Below are positions 43,355 to 54,500 of a DNA stretch of 64,000 nt, piece after piece. Positions within the stretch are counted from its first letter, which is position 1. Each line of letters begins with the position of its first letter. The notes beneath the pieces are model-generated. The model worked only from the letters and a program-made list of their open reading frames with translations, was not told the DNA's origin and searched no databases. The translations under genes were made by a program, and so were the position numbers. Location of the stretch: contig NZ_HE997182.1 of the NCBI RefSeq assembly GCF_000312445.1, forward strand, positions 594,841-658,840, written 5' to 3'. The stretch is from Phocaeicola abscessus CCUG 55929. GTDB taxonomy: Bacteria; Bacteroidota; Bacteroidia; Bacteroidales; Bacteroidaceae.

Positions 43355-46036
43355 TCAATTCCTTTCGTTTTGATCGATCAACGTGCTGATTTTTTCGTTG
43401 AGCCTGTCGCATTCCGTCAAGGCTTCTATGGAGAGGTGCATGCGATAGCGCCAGTAATGTCGCGGAACGGAGGGGATATTGATGCGTTCCGCTTCCGTAT
43501 CCGGACAACGAACCTCTTCGTCCATGGAGGTCCAATCCTGAAACGAAAGGATACAGAGGGCGGAGGGGCATTCCAGATGGCGACGGACGATCTCTTCGCA
43601 AATAGCTCCCGACGCCGCTTGGGGCGTTTCGTCCCAATGCCCTAAGATCTGCTTGTAAAAACGGGAAGTCTGCTCGAAATCCTCTTCCCACCAGCCCCGA
43701 AGGGTCGACATGTCGTGTGTGGAAATGGTGCATACCGACCGATAGGGGTATTCCCAGACGTGTCCGAATTCGTATCGCGGATCTTTCGGCATGCGTTGAA
43801 TCTCCAAACTGAGGATCTGTAATTGATTCATGACCCAGGGCACGCACTCGGGAACCATTCCCAGATCTTCTCCGCAGACTAACATGGGAGTAGCCTGCGT
43901 GAGTACGGGCAATTTCCGCATCGCCTGGTCGTACCAGAATTGATTGTGCCTTTTGTAATAGTAATCGTTGTATAGGCGGTTGAACGCCTCTGCCTCTTTC
44001 CAACTGAGTTGACGGAATACGTAGTCGTTTTGTACCGCGATGCGAGGGTGGTACATCTCCGGATGCTTTCTGTCGGGGACGAAGAGCACGTCGCTTATCA
44101 ATGCGTACAAACCTTCTTTGAGGTGCTGGCTTTCTTGGTCAGGCTTCTCGGCGAAGAAGGCTTCTACCTTTCGTTGCGTATCGAATTTCGACTGCATGGA
44201 GTAAATATCGTGATGCTCGTGTTTCAGAAAATGACGGCTCACATATGCGGCTTTCTCTCCGAATATTTCCGCGATCATCCGTTCGCTGATGAAAGGCTTT
44301 GTCATAAACTCTTGCTGGAAGGGTAAGCCATAACTTTCTATTTCGGCCGCGCTCATGGGCAACGCCGGCACGAACTGGCCGAGCAGACCATGGACGGAAT
44401 GGGTAGGGATTTCCCAGATACGGAAGAATCCCAAGATATGATCGATTCGGTAAGCCGTGAAATATTCGGCCATTTTGCTGAGTCGCTTTTGCCACCACAA
44501 GTAATGATCCTGTTCCATGATTTCCCAATTATAGGTAGGGAATCCCCAATTCTGGCCTTTTACGGAAAAAGCATCGGGAGGAGCGCCGGTCTGCCCGTCC
44601 ATGTTGAAGTAATGAGGCTCAGTCCATGCTTCGACGCTGTGGCGGCTGATGCCTATGGGTATGTCTCCTTTCAGGATAATTCCTTTCTCTCGCGCATAAT
44701 CGCTCGCTTTCGATAATTGAATGTGTAACAGATATTGGACGTAATAATGAAACGCGATCTCCTCGTGAGCCGGACTTTCAGCTGCGCAGAGCTTATCGAT
44801 TTCTTCTTTCCGATAGAGAGCATATTCGGGCCATCGGGCGAAGTCCGACGTACCGTATTCATCCCTTAAATAGGAGAATGCGGCATAAGGTTCGAGCCAA
44901 CGGGCGTTTGCGTGAAAGAAGTTTTTGAAACCTTTCGTGCGCAGCAAACGTTTCCCGTCCTGTTTGAACATCAGCTTGAGGAAAGACCGCTTGGCTTGGT
45001 TGACTGCTTCGTAATCCAGTTGAGGGAGTGCGTTCAGCTCTTTCCGTTTTTGATCGTAGACTGTTTGTTTCTCTCTATCTCGAAGTTTTCCGACTTGTCG
45101 TAAGTCGACATACATCGGGTGGAAAGCGTAAATGGATATGCTGTTGTAAGGATAGGAATCGATCCACGTATGTGTATTAGTCGTGTCGTTGATGGGGAGG
45201 ATCTGAATGACGCGCTGATGTGTCAGGACAGTCCAATCTATCAGTTGCTTCAAGTCTCCAAAATCGCCGACACCGAAGCTCCCTTCGCTGCGAAGCGAGA
45301 ATACGGGGATGGCTGTCCCCGCTGCCTTCGATTTGGCGGATTCGAACTGTAGCTCCGTCTCCGGAGTAAAGAAGACGGTCGCGGGGAGAGGGGAGGGCTT
45401 GTCCATGATCCGATTGTCGCGGTGTTCCCATTCTTCCGCTTCTTCAGTCTCTTCGTCGTATACGACGAATTTGTATGTTATAGGGAAGTGCATTTGCGAG
45501 GCATTGACGGCGGTGAACCATTCGTTGGGGCGTACTTCGATCATTTTCGTCGCTTTTGCGGGATTCCATTCGCCGAGTTCCGCGACGCTCCCGCAGATTC
45601 TTACTTTCTGATGTTTTTGTCTCAGTGGCGGACAGATCGCCCGGAAGACGATGTTGTTCGGTGCAAGGTCATCGAACTCGCCCTTTCGTTTTCTCGGTTC
45701 ATACCTTTCGCTGAAAGCGGAACTGTAGAGGAAGCTGTTTGCAGGAAGCTCCTTCCAGTGATCATTGACTTGGAAACGGAGTTCCTCTGCTTCGGTATGA
45801 GGAATAAGATGCGGCATATTGCCGCTTTCCCGTCGGATGCAGGTATTGTCTTTGTATACGCCGTATCGATAGGTCAGGTATCCGTCGATCGGTTTTTCGC
45901 AGCAATCCGTTTCACCTTCCCAATTGATGCCGTCTATCGTGTTTAATAAAACAGGTTGATTTTCATTTCCATTTATGGTCACGCCCATATTTTCTCCCCA
46001 AACGGTGCGATACTCGATTCGGAATGTGATTTTCAT
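43355..46036 (-). CDS. malQ: 4-alpha-glucanotransferase with two N-terminal CBM20 domains (DPE2-like)
   Basis: 893 residues. Two starch-binding CBM20-like domains cover about 1-115 and 125-225 (WKELPANSFLYS between them, then VRICGSVAELGEWNPAKA). A GH77 barrel follows from about 245 (GTAIPVFSLRSEGSFGVGDF). Catalytic residues are the Asp in YRIDHILGFFR, the Glu in CGEDLGMVPE and the Asp in STHDMSTLRGWW. The architecture is that of plant DPE2, which disproportionates maltose with a glucan acceptor, so a role in maltose or glycogen metabolism is likely. The protein is cytosolic with no signal peptide. A dead transporter remnant follows it in the same operon. Confidence 0.93.
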   Translation of the reverse strand: MKITFRIEYRTVWGENMGVTINGNENQPVLLNTIDGINWEGETDCCEKPIDGYLTYRYGVYKDNTCIRRESGNMPHLIPHTEAEELRFQVNDHWKELPANSFLYSSAFSERYEPRKRKGEFDDLAPNNIVFRAICPPLRQKHQKVRICGSVAELGEWNPAKATKMIEVRPNEWFTAVNASQMHFPITYKFVVYDEETEEAEEWEHRDNRIMDKPSPLPATVFFTPETELQFESAKSKAAGTAIPVFSLRSEGSFGVGDFGDLKQLIDWTVLTHQRVIQILPINDTTNTHTWIDSYPYNSISIYAFHPMYVDLRQVGKLRDREKQTVYDQKRKELNALPQLDYEAVNQAKRSFLKLMFKQDGKRLLRTKGFKNFFHANARWLEPYAAFSYLRDEYGTSDFARWPEYALYRKEEIDKLCAAESPAHEEIAFHYYVQYLLHIQLSKASDYAREKGIILKGDIPIGISRHSVEAWTEPHYFNMDGQTGAPPDAFSVKGQNWGFPTYNWEIMEQDHYLWWQKRLSKMAEYFTAYRIDHILGFFRIWEIPTHSVHGLLGQFVPALPMSAAEIESYGLPFQQEFMTKPFISERMIAEIFGEKAAYVSRHFLKHEHHDIYSMQSKFDTQRKVEAFFAEKPDQESQHLKEGLYALISDVLFVPDRKHPEMYHPRIAVQNDYVFRQLSWKEAEAFNRLYNDYYYKRHNQFWYDQAMRKLPVLTQATPMLVCGEDLGMVPECVPWVMNQLQILSLEIQRMPKDPRYEFGHVWEYPYRSVCTISTHDMSTLRGWWEEDFEQTSRFYKQILGHWDETPQAASGAICEEIVRRHLECPSALCILSFQDWTSMDEEVRCPDTEAERINIPSVPRHYWRYRMHLSIEALTECDRLNEKISTLIDQNERN

Positions 46037-46259
46037 ACTGTATGATCGATTTTATAATTGAGGGTGTAAATATAGACTTTTCCGTTTATTTCCTTTCTAT
46101 AGTCGATTGAAAATATAAGTTTGAATGGCTGAATTCGTGGCTCTTCTCTCTTTTCGTATCGTTCGTTTTTTTTCATTTCATCGGTAAAAAGGGAAACGAT
46201 TTGTTCCGCTTTGCTTCCAATGTCCCCTTTTGAAAATGAAATAAAATAGAAAAGAAAAA

Positions 46260-46285
46260 AGTCCTGATTCAGTCGAATCGGGGCT
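46260..46285 (-). terminator. Terminator downstream of gyrB
   Basis: An 11-bp stem between AGTCCTGATTC (46260-46270) and GAATCGGGGCT (46275-46285) with a 4-base loop. On the minus strand it carries two C-A mismatches but is followed by TTTTTTCTTTT. It lies about 43 bases after the gyrB stop and before malQ. Confidence 0.6.
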
Positions 46286-46327
46286 TTCTTCACTTAAGAT
46301 GCGAGGACGGAAATGGTATATCCGACG

Positions 46328-48295
46328 TTACGCATCGATATTGGCGTAGGTAGCGTTTCTTTCTATGAATTCCCGCCGAGGATCGACGTCGTCCCCCATC
46401 AGGATAGAAAACGTTTCGTCGACGTCTTGGGCTTCATTGATGGTTACTTGTTTCAAGATGCGTTTTTCGGGATCCATCGTCGTTTCCCACAGTTGTTCCG
46501 GATTCATCTCGCCCAACCCTTTGTAGCGTTGCGTATGGATACCTGTTTCCTCACCGTTTCCGTATTTCCTGATGAATTCTTCGCGGGCGTCGTCCGTATA
46601 GCAATATTCGCTTACTTTGCCTTTGGTGCACTTGTACAGGGGGGGATTGGCGATGTACAGGTGCCCTCGCTCGATCAGTTCCGGCATATAGCGATAGAAC
46701 AGCGTCATGATCAGCGTATCGATATGCGAACCGTCGACGTCGGCATCGGTCATGATGATGATTTTGTCGTAACGGAGTTTGTCGATATTGGCTCTTTTGC
46801 TGTCCTCGTCTTCTTCCACGCCAAAACGCACGCCTAAAGCCGTGATGATATTGTTTACTTCATCGCTTTCGAAAGCTTTGTGCCACATGGCTTTCTCTAC
46901 GTTGAGGATCTTCCCTCTTAAGGGGAGGATGGCTTGTGTAGCGCGGCTTCTGCCTTGTTTGGCGGAACCTCCGGCGGAATCGCCCTCGACGAGGAACAAT
47001 TCGCATTCTTCGGGATTTTTACTGGAGCAGTCGGCTAATTTCCCAGGAAGTCCGCCACCGCCCATCGGATTTTTTCGTTGGACGGTTTCACGCGCTTTGC
47101 GCGCCGCAATACGTGCTGTAGCTGCCAAAACCACTTTATCTACGATCAGTTTGGCTTCTTTCGGATGTTCTTCCAAGTAATTCGTCAACGCTTCGCCGAC
47201 CGCTTGGTCGACGGCGCCGCGAACTTCGCTGTTGCCTAATTTCATTTTGGTCTGTCCTTCGAATTGCGGTTCGGCGACCTTGACCGAGATGACCGCGATC
47301 AAACCCTCGCGGAAATCTTCGCCTTCGATCTTTACCTTGGCTTTTTCCAACGTTTTCGAATCTTCGGCGTACTTGCTCAATACGCGAGTCAAGGCGGAAC
47401 GGAAACCCGCTTCGTGTGTGCCGCCGTCGCGGGTATGAATATCGTTTACGTACGAGTGCAGGTTCTCGCGGAACCCGGTATTGTACATGATGGCGCATTC
47501 GACGGGCGTACCGTTCTTTTCCGTATTCAAGTAAATGACGTCATTGATCAATGGCGTATTGTTGCGATCCAGATAGCGGACAAATTCTTTCAGTCCGTCG
47601 TTCGAATAGAATTTCTCAAAGCGGGGACGGCCTGCTTCGTCTGTTTCGCGCATATCGGTCAAGGTGATGGTAATGCCTTTGTTCAAGTATGAAAGTTCGC
47701 GCAAGCGAGCCTGAAGAATATCGAACCGGTATGTGGTTACCGTAAAGATAGAAGCATCCGCCCAGAAAGATTGCTTGGTGCCTGTCTTATTGCCGCATTC
47801 GCCTATCACTTTGACAGGGTAGAGAGCTTTGCCGCGAGCGTATTCCTGTTGATAGATTTTTCCGTTTCGGTACACGTTCGTAATCATGTGCGTGGACAAG
47901 GCGTTTACGCATGAAACACCTACGCCGTGCAACCCGCCTGATACCTTATAGGAGCCTTTGTCGAATTTTCCTCCGGCGTGCAGCACAGTCATGACCACTT
48001 CCAATGCCGATTTTTTTTCTTTCGGATGATAATCGACCGGGATTCCGCGTCCGTTATCTTCGACGGTAATCGAATTATCTTGGTTAATAAAGACATCTAT
48101 ATGGTCGCAGTATCCGGCCAACGCTTCGTCGATAGCGTTGTCGACCACTTCATAAACCAATTGATGCAAGCCTCCTTCGGAAATATCGCCGATGTACATC
48201 GCCGGGCGTTTGCGCACGGCTTCCAATCCTTCAAGAACTTGAATATTACTGGCCGAGTAGTTGGCTTCTCCCTTCATCTTTTCTTCTTCAGTCAT
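46328..48295 (-). CDS. gyrB: DNA gyrase subunit B
   Basis: A 655-residue ATPase subunit of the type II topoisomerase that introduces negative supercoils. The GHKL ATPase has NAIDEALAGY, NGRGIPVDYH and SGGLHGVGVSCVNAL. The TOPRIM domain has LFLVEGDSAGGSAKQGR and IMTDADVDGSHI; the C-terminus has TQRYKGLGEMNPEQLW. The ATG at 48295 (MTEEEKMKGE) is chosen because the -7 promoter element at 48333-48326 covers the alternative upstream start at 48328. It lacks the large insertion of enterobacterial GyrB, as is normal here. Confidence 0.97.
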   Translation of the reverse strand: MTEEEKMKGEANYSASNIQVLEGLEAVRKRPAMYIGDISEGGLHQLVYEVVDNAIDEALAGYCDHIDVFINQDNSITVEDNGRGIPVDYHPKEKKSALEVVMTVLHAGGKFDKGSYKVSGGLHGVGVSCVNALSTHMITNVYRNGKIYQQEYARGKALYPVKVIGECGNKTGTKQSFWADASIFTVTTYRFDILQARLRELSYLNKGITITLTDMRETDEAGRPRFEKFYSNDGLKEFVRYLDRNNTPLINDVIYLNTEKNGTPVECAIMYNTGFRENLHSYVNDIHTRDGGTHEAGFRSALTRVLSKYAEDSKTLEKAKVKIEGEDFREGLIAVISVKVAEPQFEGQTKMKLGNSEVRGAVDQAVGEALTNYLEEHPKEAKLIVDKVVLAATARIAARKARETVQRKNPMGGGGLPGKLADCSSKNPEECELFLVEGDSAGGSAKQGRSRATQAILPLRGKILNVEKAMWHKAFESDEVNNIITALGVRFGVEEDEDSKRANIDKLRYDKIIIMTDADVDGSHIDTLIMTLFYRYMPELIERGHLYIANPPLYKCTKGKVSEYCYTDDAREEFIRKYGNGEETGIHTQRYKGLGEMNPEQLWETTMDPEKRILKQVTINEAQDVDETFSILMGDDVDPRREFIERNATYANIDA

Positions 48296-48325
48296 ATTAA
48301 TTCCAATATCTTTTATTTTAGCTTC

Positions 48326-48333
48326 CAAAGTTA
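48326..48333 (-). promoter_or_regulatory. -7 promoter element of gyrB
   Basis: TAACTTTG on the minus strand; predicted transcript start near 48319, 24 bases before the ATG at 48295. It decides against the longer open frame that begins at 48328. Confidence 0.55.
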
Positions 48334-48436
48334 CGAAAAATCAATGGAAACGCCATTACTTTAAACCCTAAAAATCGTAAAAATAGGGCCTTGTTGGGTT
48401 TTCGAACTTCCGACTTAACTTATTCAAAATAACAAA

Positions 48437-48460
48437 AGGCCGAATGTAAACACTCGACCT
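48437..48460 (-). terminator. Rho-independent terminator of rpsT
   Basis: On the minus strand AGGTCGAGTG (48460-48451), loop TTTA, and CATTCGGCCT (48446-48437) form a 10-bp stem with two wobble pairs, followed by TTTGTTATTTTG. It lies 32 bases past the rpsT stop. Confidence 0.8.
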
Positions 48461-48492
48461 GTAATCTTTATTTGAACAAGGCGCTCGAATTG

Positions 48493-48744
48493 TTAGAGCT
48501 TATTGATATAGGCACACAGGCTCGACTTCAGATTGCCGGCTTTGTTCTTATGGATAATGTGCCGCTTTGCCAACTTATCCAACATTTTTTGCAGAGCCGG
48601 ATATGCTTCCAACGCCTCGTTTTTATCCGTCATGTTACGCAATCTTTTTAGGGCATTACGCATGGTTTTGGCATAGTAACGGTTGTGAAGTCTTCTTTTT
48701 TCTGCTTGTCTGATTCGTTTGATTGATGATTTGTGATTTGCCAT
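48493..48744 (-). CDS. rpsT: 30S ribosomal protein S20
   Basis: An 83-residue basic 16S rRNA-binding protein starting [20 protein letters not shown], with the usual helical pattern ([12 protein letters not shown] and [15 protein letters not shown]). It starts 42 bases after the end of tRNA-Glu on the same strand and no TAnnTTTG element lies between, so it is probably cotranscribed with the tRNA. A terminator follows at once. Confidence 0.96.
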   Translation of the reverse strand: MANHKSSIKRIRQAEKRRLHNRYYAKTMRNALKRLRNMTDKNEALEAYPALQKMLDKLAKRHIIHKNKAGNLKSSLCAYINKL

Positions 48745-48786
48745 TTCGACTAATCTTTAATTATTATTTTTTACTGTTTTTATTCG

Positions 48787-48858
48787 TAGCCTCTACGGGA
48801 ATCGAACCCATATTTCAAGAATGAAAATCTTGCGTCCTAACCGGTAGACGAAGAGGCC
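48787..48858 (-). tRNA. tRNA-Glu (anticodon UUC)
   Basis: A minus-strand cloverleaf: acceptor GGCCTCT with AGAGGCT (first pair G-U), anticodon stem CAAGA/TCTTG with loop TTTTCAT (anticodon TTC), T arm ending in GGTTCGATTCC, discriminator A. CCA is not encoded. It shares a transcript with rpsT. Confidence 0.94.
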
Positions 48859-48901
48859 TTCGTCAACGTCGTATGCCATATGTGTGCTCCAAACGTGGAC
48901 G

Positions 48902-48932
48902 CAAAGGTAGAAACTCTTTTTAAATCTCCCAA
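48902..48932 (-). promoter_or_regulatory. Promoter of tRNA-Glu and rpsT
   Basis: The -7 TACCTTTG (48909-48902) with TTG (48932-48930) 20 bases upstream on the minus strand. Predicted start is about 37 bases before the tRNA. Confidence 0.55.
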
Positions 48933-49008
48933 CGATTCATCCGATTTTTTTTACAAAAAAGATTTTTTCTTTCTGGATTTTCTTCCTGAAAATCTGTATT
49001 TTTGTCGG

Positions 49009-49737
49009 ATGTTACAAAAATCTATCGGAATAGTTCTTCACAGCTTGAAGTATAATGATTCGATGAATATCGTCGATATGTATACGGAGCATGCAGGTAG
49101 GGTTTCCTATTCGATAAGGTTTTCCCATTCCCGTCAATCGAAGGTGAAGCCGGTATTGTTCCAACCGCTCGCTTTTATCGAATTTGAGGCCGATTGTCGT
49201 CCGAAAACTCGCCTTTATCCTATTCGCGATGCGAAGTCATGGTTCCCTTTCCAAACCATTCCTTATGATCCGTACAAATCGGCTATGGCGCTCTTTCTTT
49301 CGGAGTTTCTGTATCGCTCTTTGCGTGAGGAAGAAGAGAACATTCCGCTTTTCGCCTATTTGAATCATTCCATTCGTTGGTTGGATGTTTGCAAAAGCGG
49401 TTATGCCAATTTCCATCTGGTTTTTCTCATGCATCTTTCCCATTTCCTGGGGCTTTATCCGAATGTGGAACATTATATCGACGGTTATTATTTCGATTTG
49501 TTGAATGCGCAGTTTACTCCTTTTTTACCCGTTCACGGCGCTTATCTGAAAGCGGAAGAGGCTGCCCAGATCGGCATGCTAATGCGCATGAATTATGACA
49601 CGATGCATCTGTTCCGGTTGAATCGTGTGCAGCGCAACCGTTGTTTGACCGTTATCAACGATTACTATCGGTTGCACTTGCCTGATTTCCCCGTGTTGAA
49701 ATCCATAGAGGTATTGAAAGAGTTGTTTGGGGGATGA
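49009..49737 (+). CDS. recO: DNA repair protein RecO
   Basis: A 242-residue recombination mediator that helps RecR load RecA onto SSB-coated DNA. The N-terminal OB fold starts [20 protein letters not shown] and contains [13 protein letters not shown]; the C-terminal helical part ends [11 protein letters not shown]. The zinc-binding Cys set of some RecO proteins is absent, as is usual in Bacteroidetes. The frame is open to 48880, but the family start is the ATG at 49009. It is convergent with SusD pair 3. Confidence 0.9.
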   Translation: MLQKSIGIVLHSLKYNDSMNIVDMYTEHAGRVSYSIRFSHSRQSKVKPVLFQPLAFIEFEADCRPKTRLYPIRDAKSWFPFQTIPYDPYKSAMALFLSEFLYRSLREEEENIPLFAYLNHSIRWLDVCKSGYANFHLVFLMHLSHFLGLYPNVEHYIDGYYFDLLNAQFTPFLPVHGAYLKAEEAAQIGMLMRMNYDTMHLFRLNRVQRNRCLTVINDYYRLHLPDFPVLKSIEVLKELFGG

Positions 49738-49782
49738 TTTCGACTTGTTTCCGTTTTGATACGGCGTATTGTCTCGTCCGAT

Positions 49783-51495
49783 CTAATACCCTTGATTTTG
49801 GGGGAATTCGGCATCTACATTCAAATCGATCTGAGCTTGGGGAATCGGCCATCTGAAATTATGCGGTTTGATGAAAGCTCCCGGGCACAGCGGGTTGTCG
49901 TTATATTTCAATACCCTTTCGATCAGTTTTCCCGTGCGGCGCAGGATGATTAGCCGCCATTCTTCTCCATAAAGTTCTCGAGCTCGTTCGTCTAAAATAT
50001 AATCGATGGAGACTTCTTCGGGGGCGATCGGGTGCGCCTGGGCTCTTTCTCTTACTTTGTTGATATCTTGGGCTGCAAGATCGGGCCTGTTCATTCCGAT
50101 ATACGCCTCCGCGCGCAAAAGCAATGTCTCGGCGAAACGCAGGGCATACCAGTCTTTATGCGTGACGCCGGCTCCGGCCCTGTTCGGATATAGGAAGTAA
50201 TTGCATGGATCGTGAAATTTCATATGGACGGGAAACAGTATTTTACAAGTATCGAGCATCGGATTGGGACGCGGGGGATTATACAAGCTGAAATCTATTC
50301 GTTTTTTATCGTAAGCGGATTCCGGATTGTCATAGTAAAAGTCGCGTTTTAAATTATGTCTTGCGTTTCTGATGTCGTTGTTCCAATTGTCTTTCCAGAT
50401 CGTGTAGTAGACATAAGTAGTTCCGCGGCAGGTTGCCGTAGGACGGCTTAAGGTATCCGTGTATCCGGTATACGTCCCGTTATATATGGTACCGTTGATG
50501 GCGCGCTTTCCGTCGGGCGTAAGACCGATATCGAAATAGCGGGGGCCGTATATGTAAGCGCTTGCGATTTGTCCTCCTCCCGTGATATTGGGTTCGCATT
50601 GAATCACCCACATGGCTTCCGTGTTGGATGCGAGGTTATGGTTGCCATACCCGAAAAGATCGTAGTAGACGTCGCCCGTACCGAAAATATCATGTCCCAA
50701 TCTCGTTCCGAAGCGTTGTCTCATCAATGCGTACTTATAATTGTCAATGGCATGCGATGCGGCTTCTGCTGCCTGTTGGGGCTTTCCCTGTTCTAAATAT
50801 GTCTCAGCCAAATAATGCCACGCCGGGCCTTGTGTGATCCTTCCCGGCGCATCTTCTTCGCCCGGTTTAGGCAGATATTGGGTTCCGAACTTGAAATCTT
50901 CGAGCATAAGCGCGTGAATATCGGCCACGGGATTTCGTACGAAGTCTGTTTTGGGAGCATATAAGGGTTCCTTTATAAGAGGAATGTCTCCGTAAGTCGA
51001 GACAAGATACCGGTAGGCGAACGCCCTGAAGAATTTTCCTTCGGCGATGTACTTGTTTTTCCCCGCTTCTCCGTCTTTAAAAATGGAAGCGTCGGCTTTT
51101 TGCACTTTATCGATAAGCATATTGGCCCATTGGATAATTTGAAAACCGGCGTTCCACGTATCGACTACATTTCGACGGACCGGCGTCATGTCTCCGTACG
51201 AATTCAAGTAAACATTCCCCGCTGCAGGATCTTCGCCGCAATAACCGAGGTCGGAGCCATGGGTAGCCCAGTTCATCACCCCAAATTCTCTGTACGTGTA
51301 ATACGCGTTCCGCACGCGATGATGAATGGCGGTAATACCTTGTAAGGCTCCTTTCTCCGTGAGATAAGCGTTTTCCGGCGAAAGGAAATCCAACGGTTCT
51401 TCATTCAAAATACTTTCACTGCACGACAGCAGCGCAACAGCCGACGCGCAAACGGTCAGGAATAAACTGCCGTATTTATGAGTAGGGGTTTTCAT
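49783..51495 (-). CDS. SusD/RagB-family nutrient-binding lipoprotein (pair 3)
   Basis: 570 residues from the ATG at 51495 (MKTPTHKYGSLFLTVC), lipobox Cys in ALLSC, then SESILNEEPLDFLSPENAYL as in many SusD proteins. TPR-like helices include YIAEGKFFRAFAYRYLVSTY. C-terminal hallmarks are WYALRFAETLLLRAEAYIGM, ILDERARELYGEEWRLIIL and RWPIPQAQIDLN. The open frame extends 50 codons upstream into the SusC gene but has no signal peptide there. No enzymes or regulators are adjacent, so the ligand is unknown. Confidence 0.92.
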   Translation of the reverse strand: MKTPTHKYGSLFLTVCASAVALLSCSESILNEEPLDFLSPENAYLTEKGALQGITAIHHRVRNAYYTYREFGVMNWATHGSDLGYCGEDPAAGNVYLNSYGDMTPVRRNVVDTWNAGFQIIQWANMLIDKVQKADASIFKDGEAGKNKYIAEGKFFRAFAYRYLVSTYGDIPLIKEPLYAPKTDFVRNPVADIHALMLEDFKFGTQYLPKPGEEDAPGRITQGPAWHYLAETYLEQGKPQQAAEAASHAIDNYKYALMRQRFGTRLGHDIFGTGDVYYDLFGYGNHNLASNTEAMWVIQCEPNITGGGQIASAYIYGPRYFDIGLTPDGKRAINGTIYNGTYTGYTDTLSRPTATCRGTTYVYYTIWKDNWNNDIRNARHNLKRDFYYDNPESAYDKKRIDFSLYNPPRPNPMLDTCKILFPVHMKFHDPCNYFLYPNRAGAGVTHKDWYALRFAETLLLRAEAYIGMNRPDLAAQDINKVRERAQAHPIAPEEVSIDYILDERARELYGEEWRLIILRRTGKLIERVLKYNDNPLCPGAFIKPHNFRWPIPQAQIDLNVDAEFPQNQGY

Positions 51496-51515
51496 CCTTG
51501 TTTCTTTTTGACTGT

Positions 51516-54500
51516 TTACAGACTTAATTTTATTCCGAAGACGATGCTTCGCATGAGCGGGATATCGCTTACGCCGATTTCCGGGTCCCATCCTTGCCAG
51601 TTTGTCCAGACATAGGGATTCTTGCTGGATATGTATAACTGGCAAGATTGCAGTCCGATCTTTTCGATCGGTTTTTTATCGAAATCGTAGGCCAGCGAAA
51701 CATCCTGTAGCCGTATAAAACTTCGGCTTTGGTAAATTCCGCTCTGTTGCGGAGGATTGTTGTAGATCCCCGTCGTATTCGTGGTAGGGGCATCGGGTCT
51801 CCAATACGGATTGATCGCCGAATTGTTCATTCTCTGTTGCATGTAATAGAGCGGATTGATCATCAACGCATTGTCTGCCTTATAGTATTTTTTCCCTCCT
51901 TGGATGGAATTGATCAGTACGGAGAGGGAAATATTTTTGTACGACAGGCTGTTGGCGATGCTGAATCGATAACTCGGAGCTTTGTATCCGACGATTGTCC
52001 TGTCGTTGGTAGGATCTATTGCGCCATCCTTATTTTGGTCGACATATCTGAACTGTCCGGGATACCATCCTGCCAAAGGGATCTTTCCGCTGAAGAATTC
52101 CTCTTCTGTCCATACGCCTCCGGCCATCTGGTAATCGTAAATCGCACTTATCGGCTCTCCTACGAACCAGGAGTTACCGATATCTTTATCGTCTTTCTTG
52201 CCGTAAAGTTTGTCGATCCGGTCTCTGTTGAGCGAAAAAGTGATGTTGCTTTCCCAGTTGAATCGTTTGTTATTGAAATTGACGGACTTTAATTGGATCT
52301 CAATCCCTTTGTTACCGATTTCCCCGATATTCGACCAGATGTCAATGTATCCGGACGATCGGGGCAACTGCCTTTTTACAAGGACGTCGGTGGTTTTGGC
52401 CTTATAGATGTCGATAGAGCCGGTGATCCTGTTATGGAGCAATCCGAAGTCGGTTCCGATATTGTATGAAACCGTCGTCTCCCAGCCTAAGTGAGGATTG
52501 CCCAATGTGTTCGGGTATATTCCGATTGCCGTCTCCGAGCCGAACACATAATAATTCGTAGCCATTTTCGACAGACTGGCGTAGCGGCCTATTCCCTGAT
52601 TCCCGTTTTTGCCGTACGAGGTTCTCAGTTTCAGGTAAAAGCCTTTTTCTTTGAGGAATGCTTCTTCCGTGGCCACCCAGGCTAAAGAAACCGAGGGGAA
52701 CGTTGCCCACTTGTTGCCTTTCCCGAATCCCGAAAAACCGTCTTTACGAATCGTAGCAGTCAACATATACCGTAAGAGGTAGCTGTAATTGATGCGTGCC
52801 ATATACGAAAGGCTGCTTTCTTTGTAGGCCGACGATCCTGCATGCTGGATGGTTCCCAACCCTAAATTGTTATACCCCAATACTTCGTTGTCGAATCCTT
52901 CCGCGCTTGCGTCTGTCGTGTTTCCCGTCAACTGTTCGCGACTCAGCAGGAATGTGGAATTTAGCTTATGGTTCCCGAATTCCCGCGAGTAGGTTACGAT
53001 ATTGTTTACGATCCAGTTTCTGCTTTCCGATAAATTTTTTGTTCCCATTCCTCTGTTATTGACTCCCGAAGGGGTGTTCGAGTTGTGGAACGAACTGACA
53101 TTTCTGGCAGTATACGTATGTGAGTAGTTCAATTCGTATTTCAATCCTTTTATCCACGGTAAGGTTACTTTTGCACTCCCGACGGAGAAAAGTTCGTTAC
53201 TGATATCCGAGTTGTCGATGTATAGATAAACTAACGGATAGGGTTGAAAAAGTTCGTTGCCTAAGTAGATGTCGTAATTAGCCGTCCCGATTTTATTATC
53301 CACCAAAGGACTGGCCACTCTCGCATTGGCAAGGCTTGCGGGTATCCCCGAGCGGTCGAGGTACGAATAAGAAGCGTTCAGGCTTAAGGTCAGCCATTTA
53401 TTGACGGTACTTTCTATGTTGCTCCGCACGGTCACCCGCTTAAAGTTGTCATTTAGCTGGATGCCTTTTATGTCGGAATAGGAAGCGGACAGATAATAGG
53501 ACATATTGTCCGCTCCTCCCTGAAGGCTTATGCTGTAGTTCTGCAGGGGTGCTATGCGTAAGACCTCTTTCACCCAATCGATTTCGTTGCCGGCCAGATA
53601 ATTGTTTCGTTCCTCCGGTGTGGCCAGATATTGGGCTACGAGGTTTCTGTCGGTCACATCGGGACGCTTCGGTCTGTCTGCGACGCTGGTAGGGTGGGTG
53701 GCGTACCATTCGTAAAGCTTTGACTGATAATTCCAGTCGACCAACCTTACGGCGAATTCGTCCGCATTCATGACTCTCATCGGGTTATTCGTCATATCCT
53801 GCCACCCCACGTAAGCATCGAAAGAGATCAGAGGTTTCTGCTGTTTGCCTTTCTTCGTGGTGATCAGCAACACTCCGTTAGCGGACCTCGCCCCGTAAAC
53901 GGCAGCAGCGCTGGCATCTTTCAAGATATCGATCGTTTCCACATCGTTCAGGTTGAGGCCGGAGATGGAGCCGTTGTAAATGACACCGTCGATCACGATT
54001 AAGGGAGCATCGGAGGCGGACAAGGAAGTCTGTCCGCGAACGGCAATGGAAGGAAGACTTTCCGAACCGCCCCGCGATTCGAGATGTACACCCGCCGCCG
54101 AGCCGATAAGCGCTTGAAACAGATTCGTATTCGCTCCGGTCGATTTATCCTTCATCGAAATTCTGGTTACCGATCCGGTCAAGTCGCTCTTCTTCATGGT
54201 GCCGTACCCGATCGCCACGACTTCGCCCAATACCTGTGTATCTTCCTGCAAGGTGATCTCGACATTCGATTTCCCTTCGATCGGAAGGTCTTGTGCGATA
54301 CAGCCGATATATGAGACCCGTATCGTGGCATTGCTTCCCACGTTCAGCGTGAAGTGGCCGTTCACGTCTGTCACCGTGCCGTTGGTTGTTCCTGCTTCGA
54401 CAATATTGGCGCCGATGATGGGCTCTCCTTTCGAGTCGACGACCCTGCCCGATAGCCTGTGCATCTGATCGGGGCGTTGCGCATAGGAAAGATTCCCCCA

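Noticed and set aside
43314-44003. 229-codon open frame inside malQ
   Set aside because: It is an out-of-frame shadow of malQ; only its last 11 codons coincide with the start of the transporter remnant.
48997-49004. TATTTTTG as the recO promoter
   Set aside because: It would start transcription at or after the recO ATG at 49009, so it is probably a chance match.
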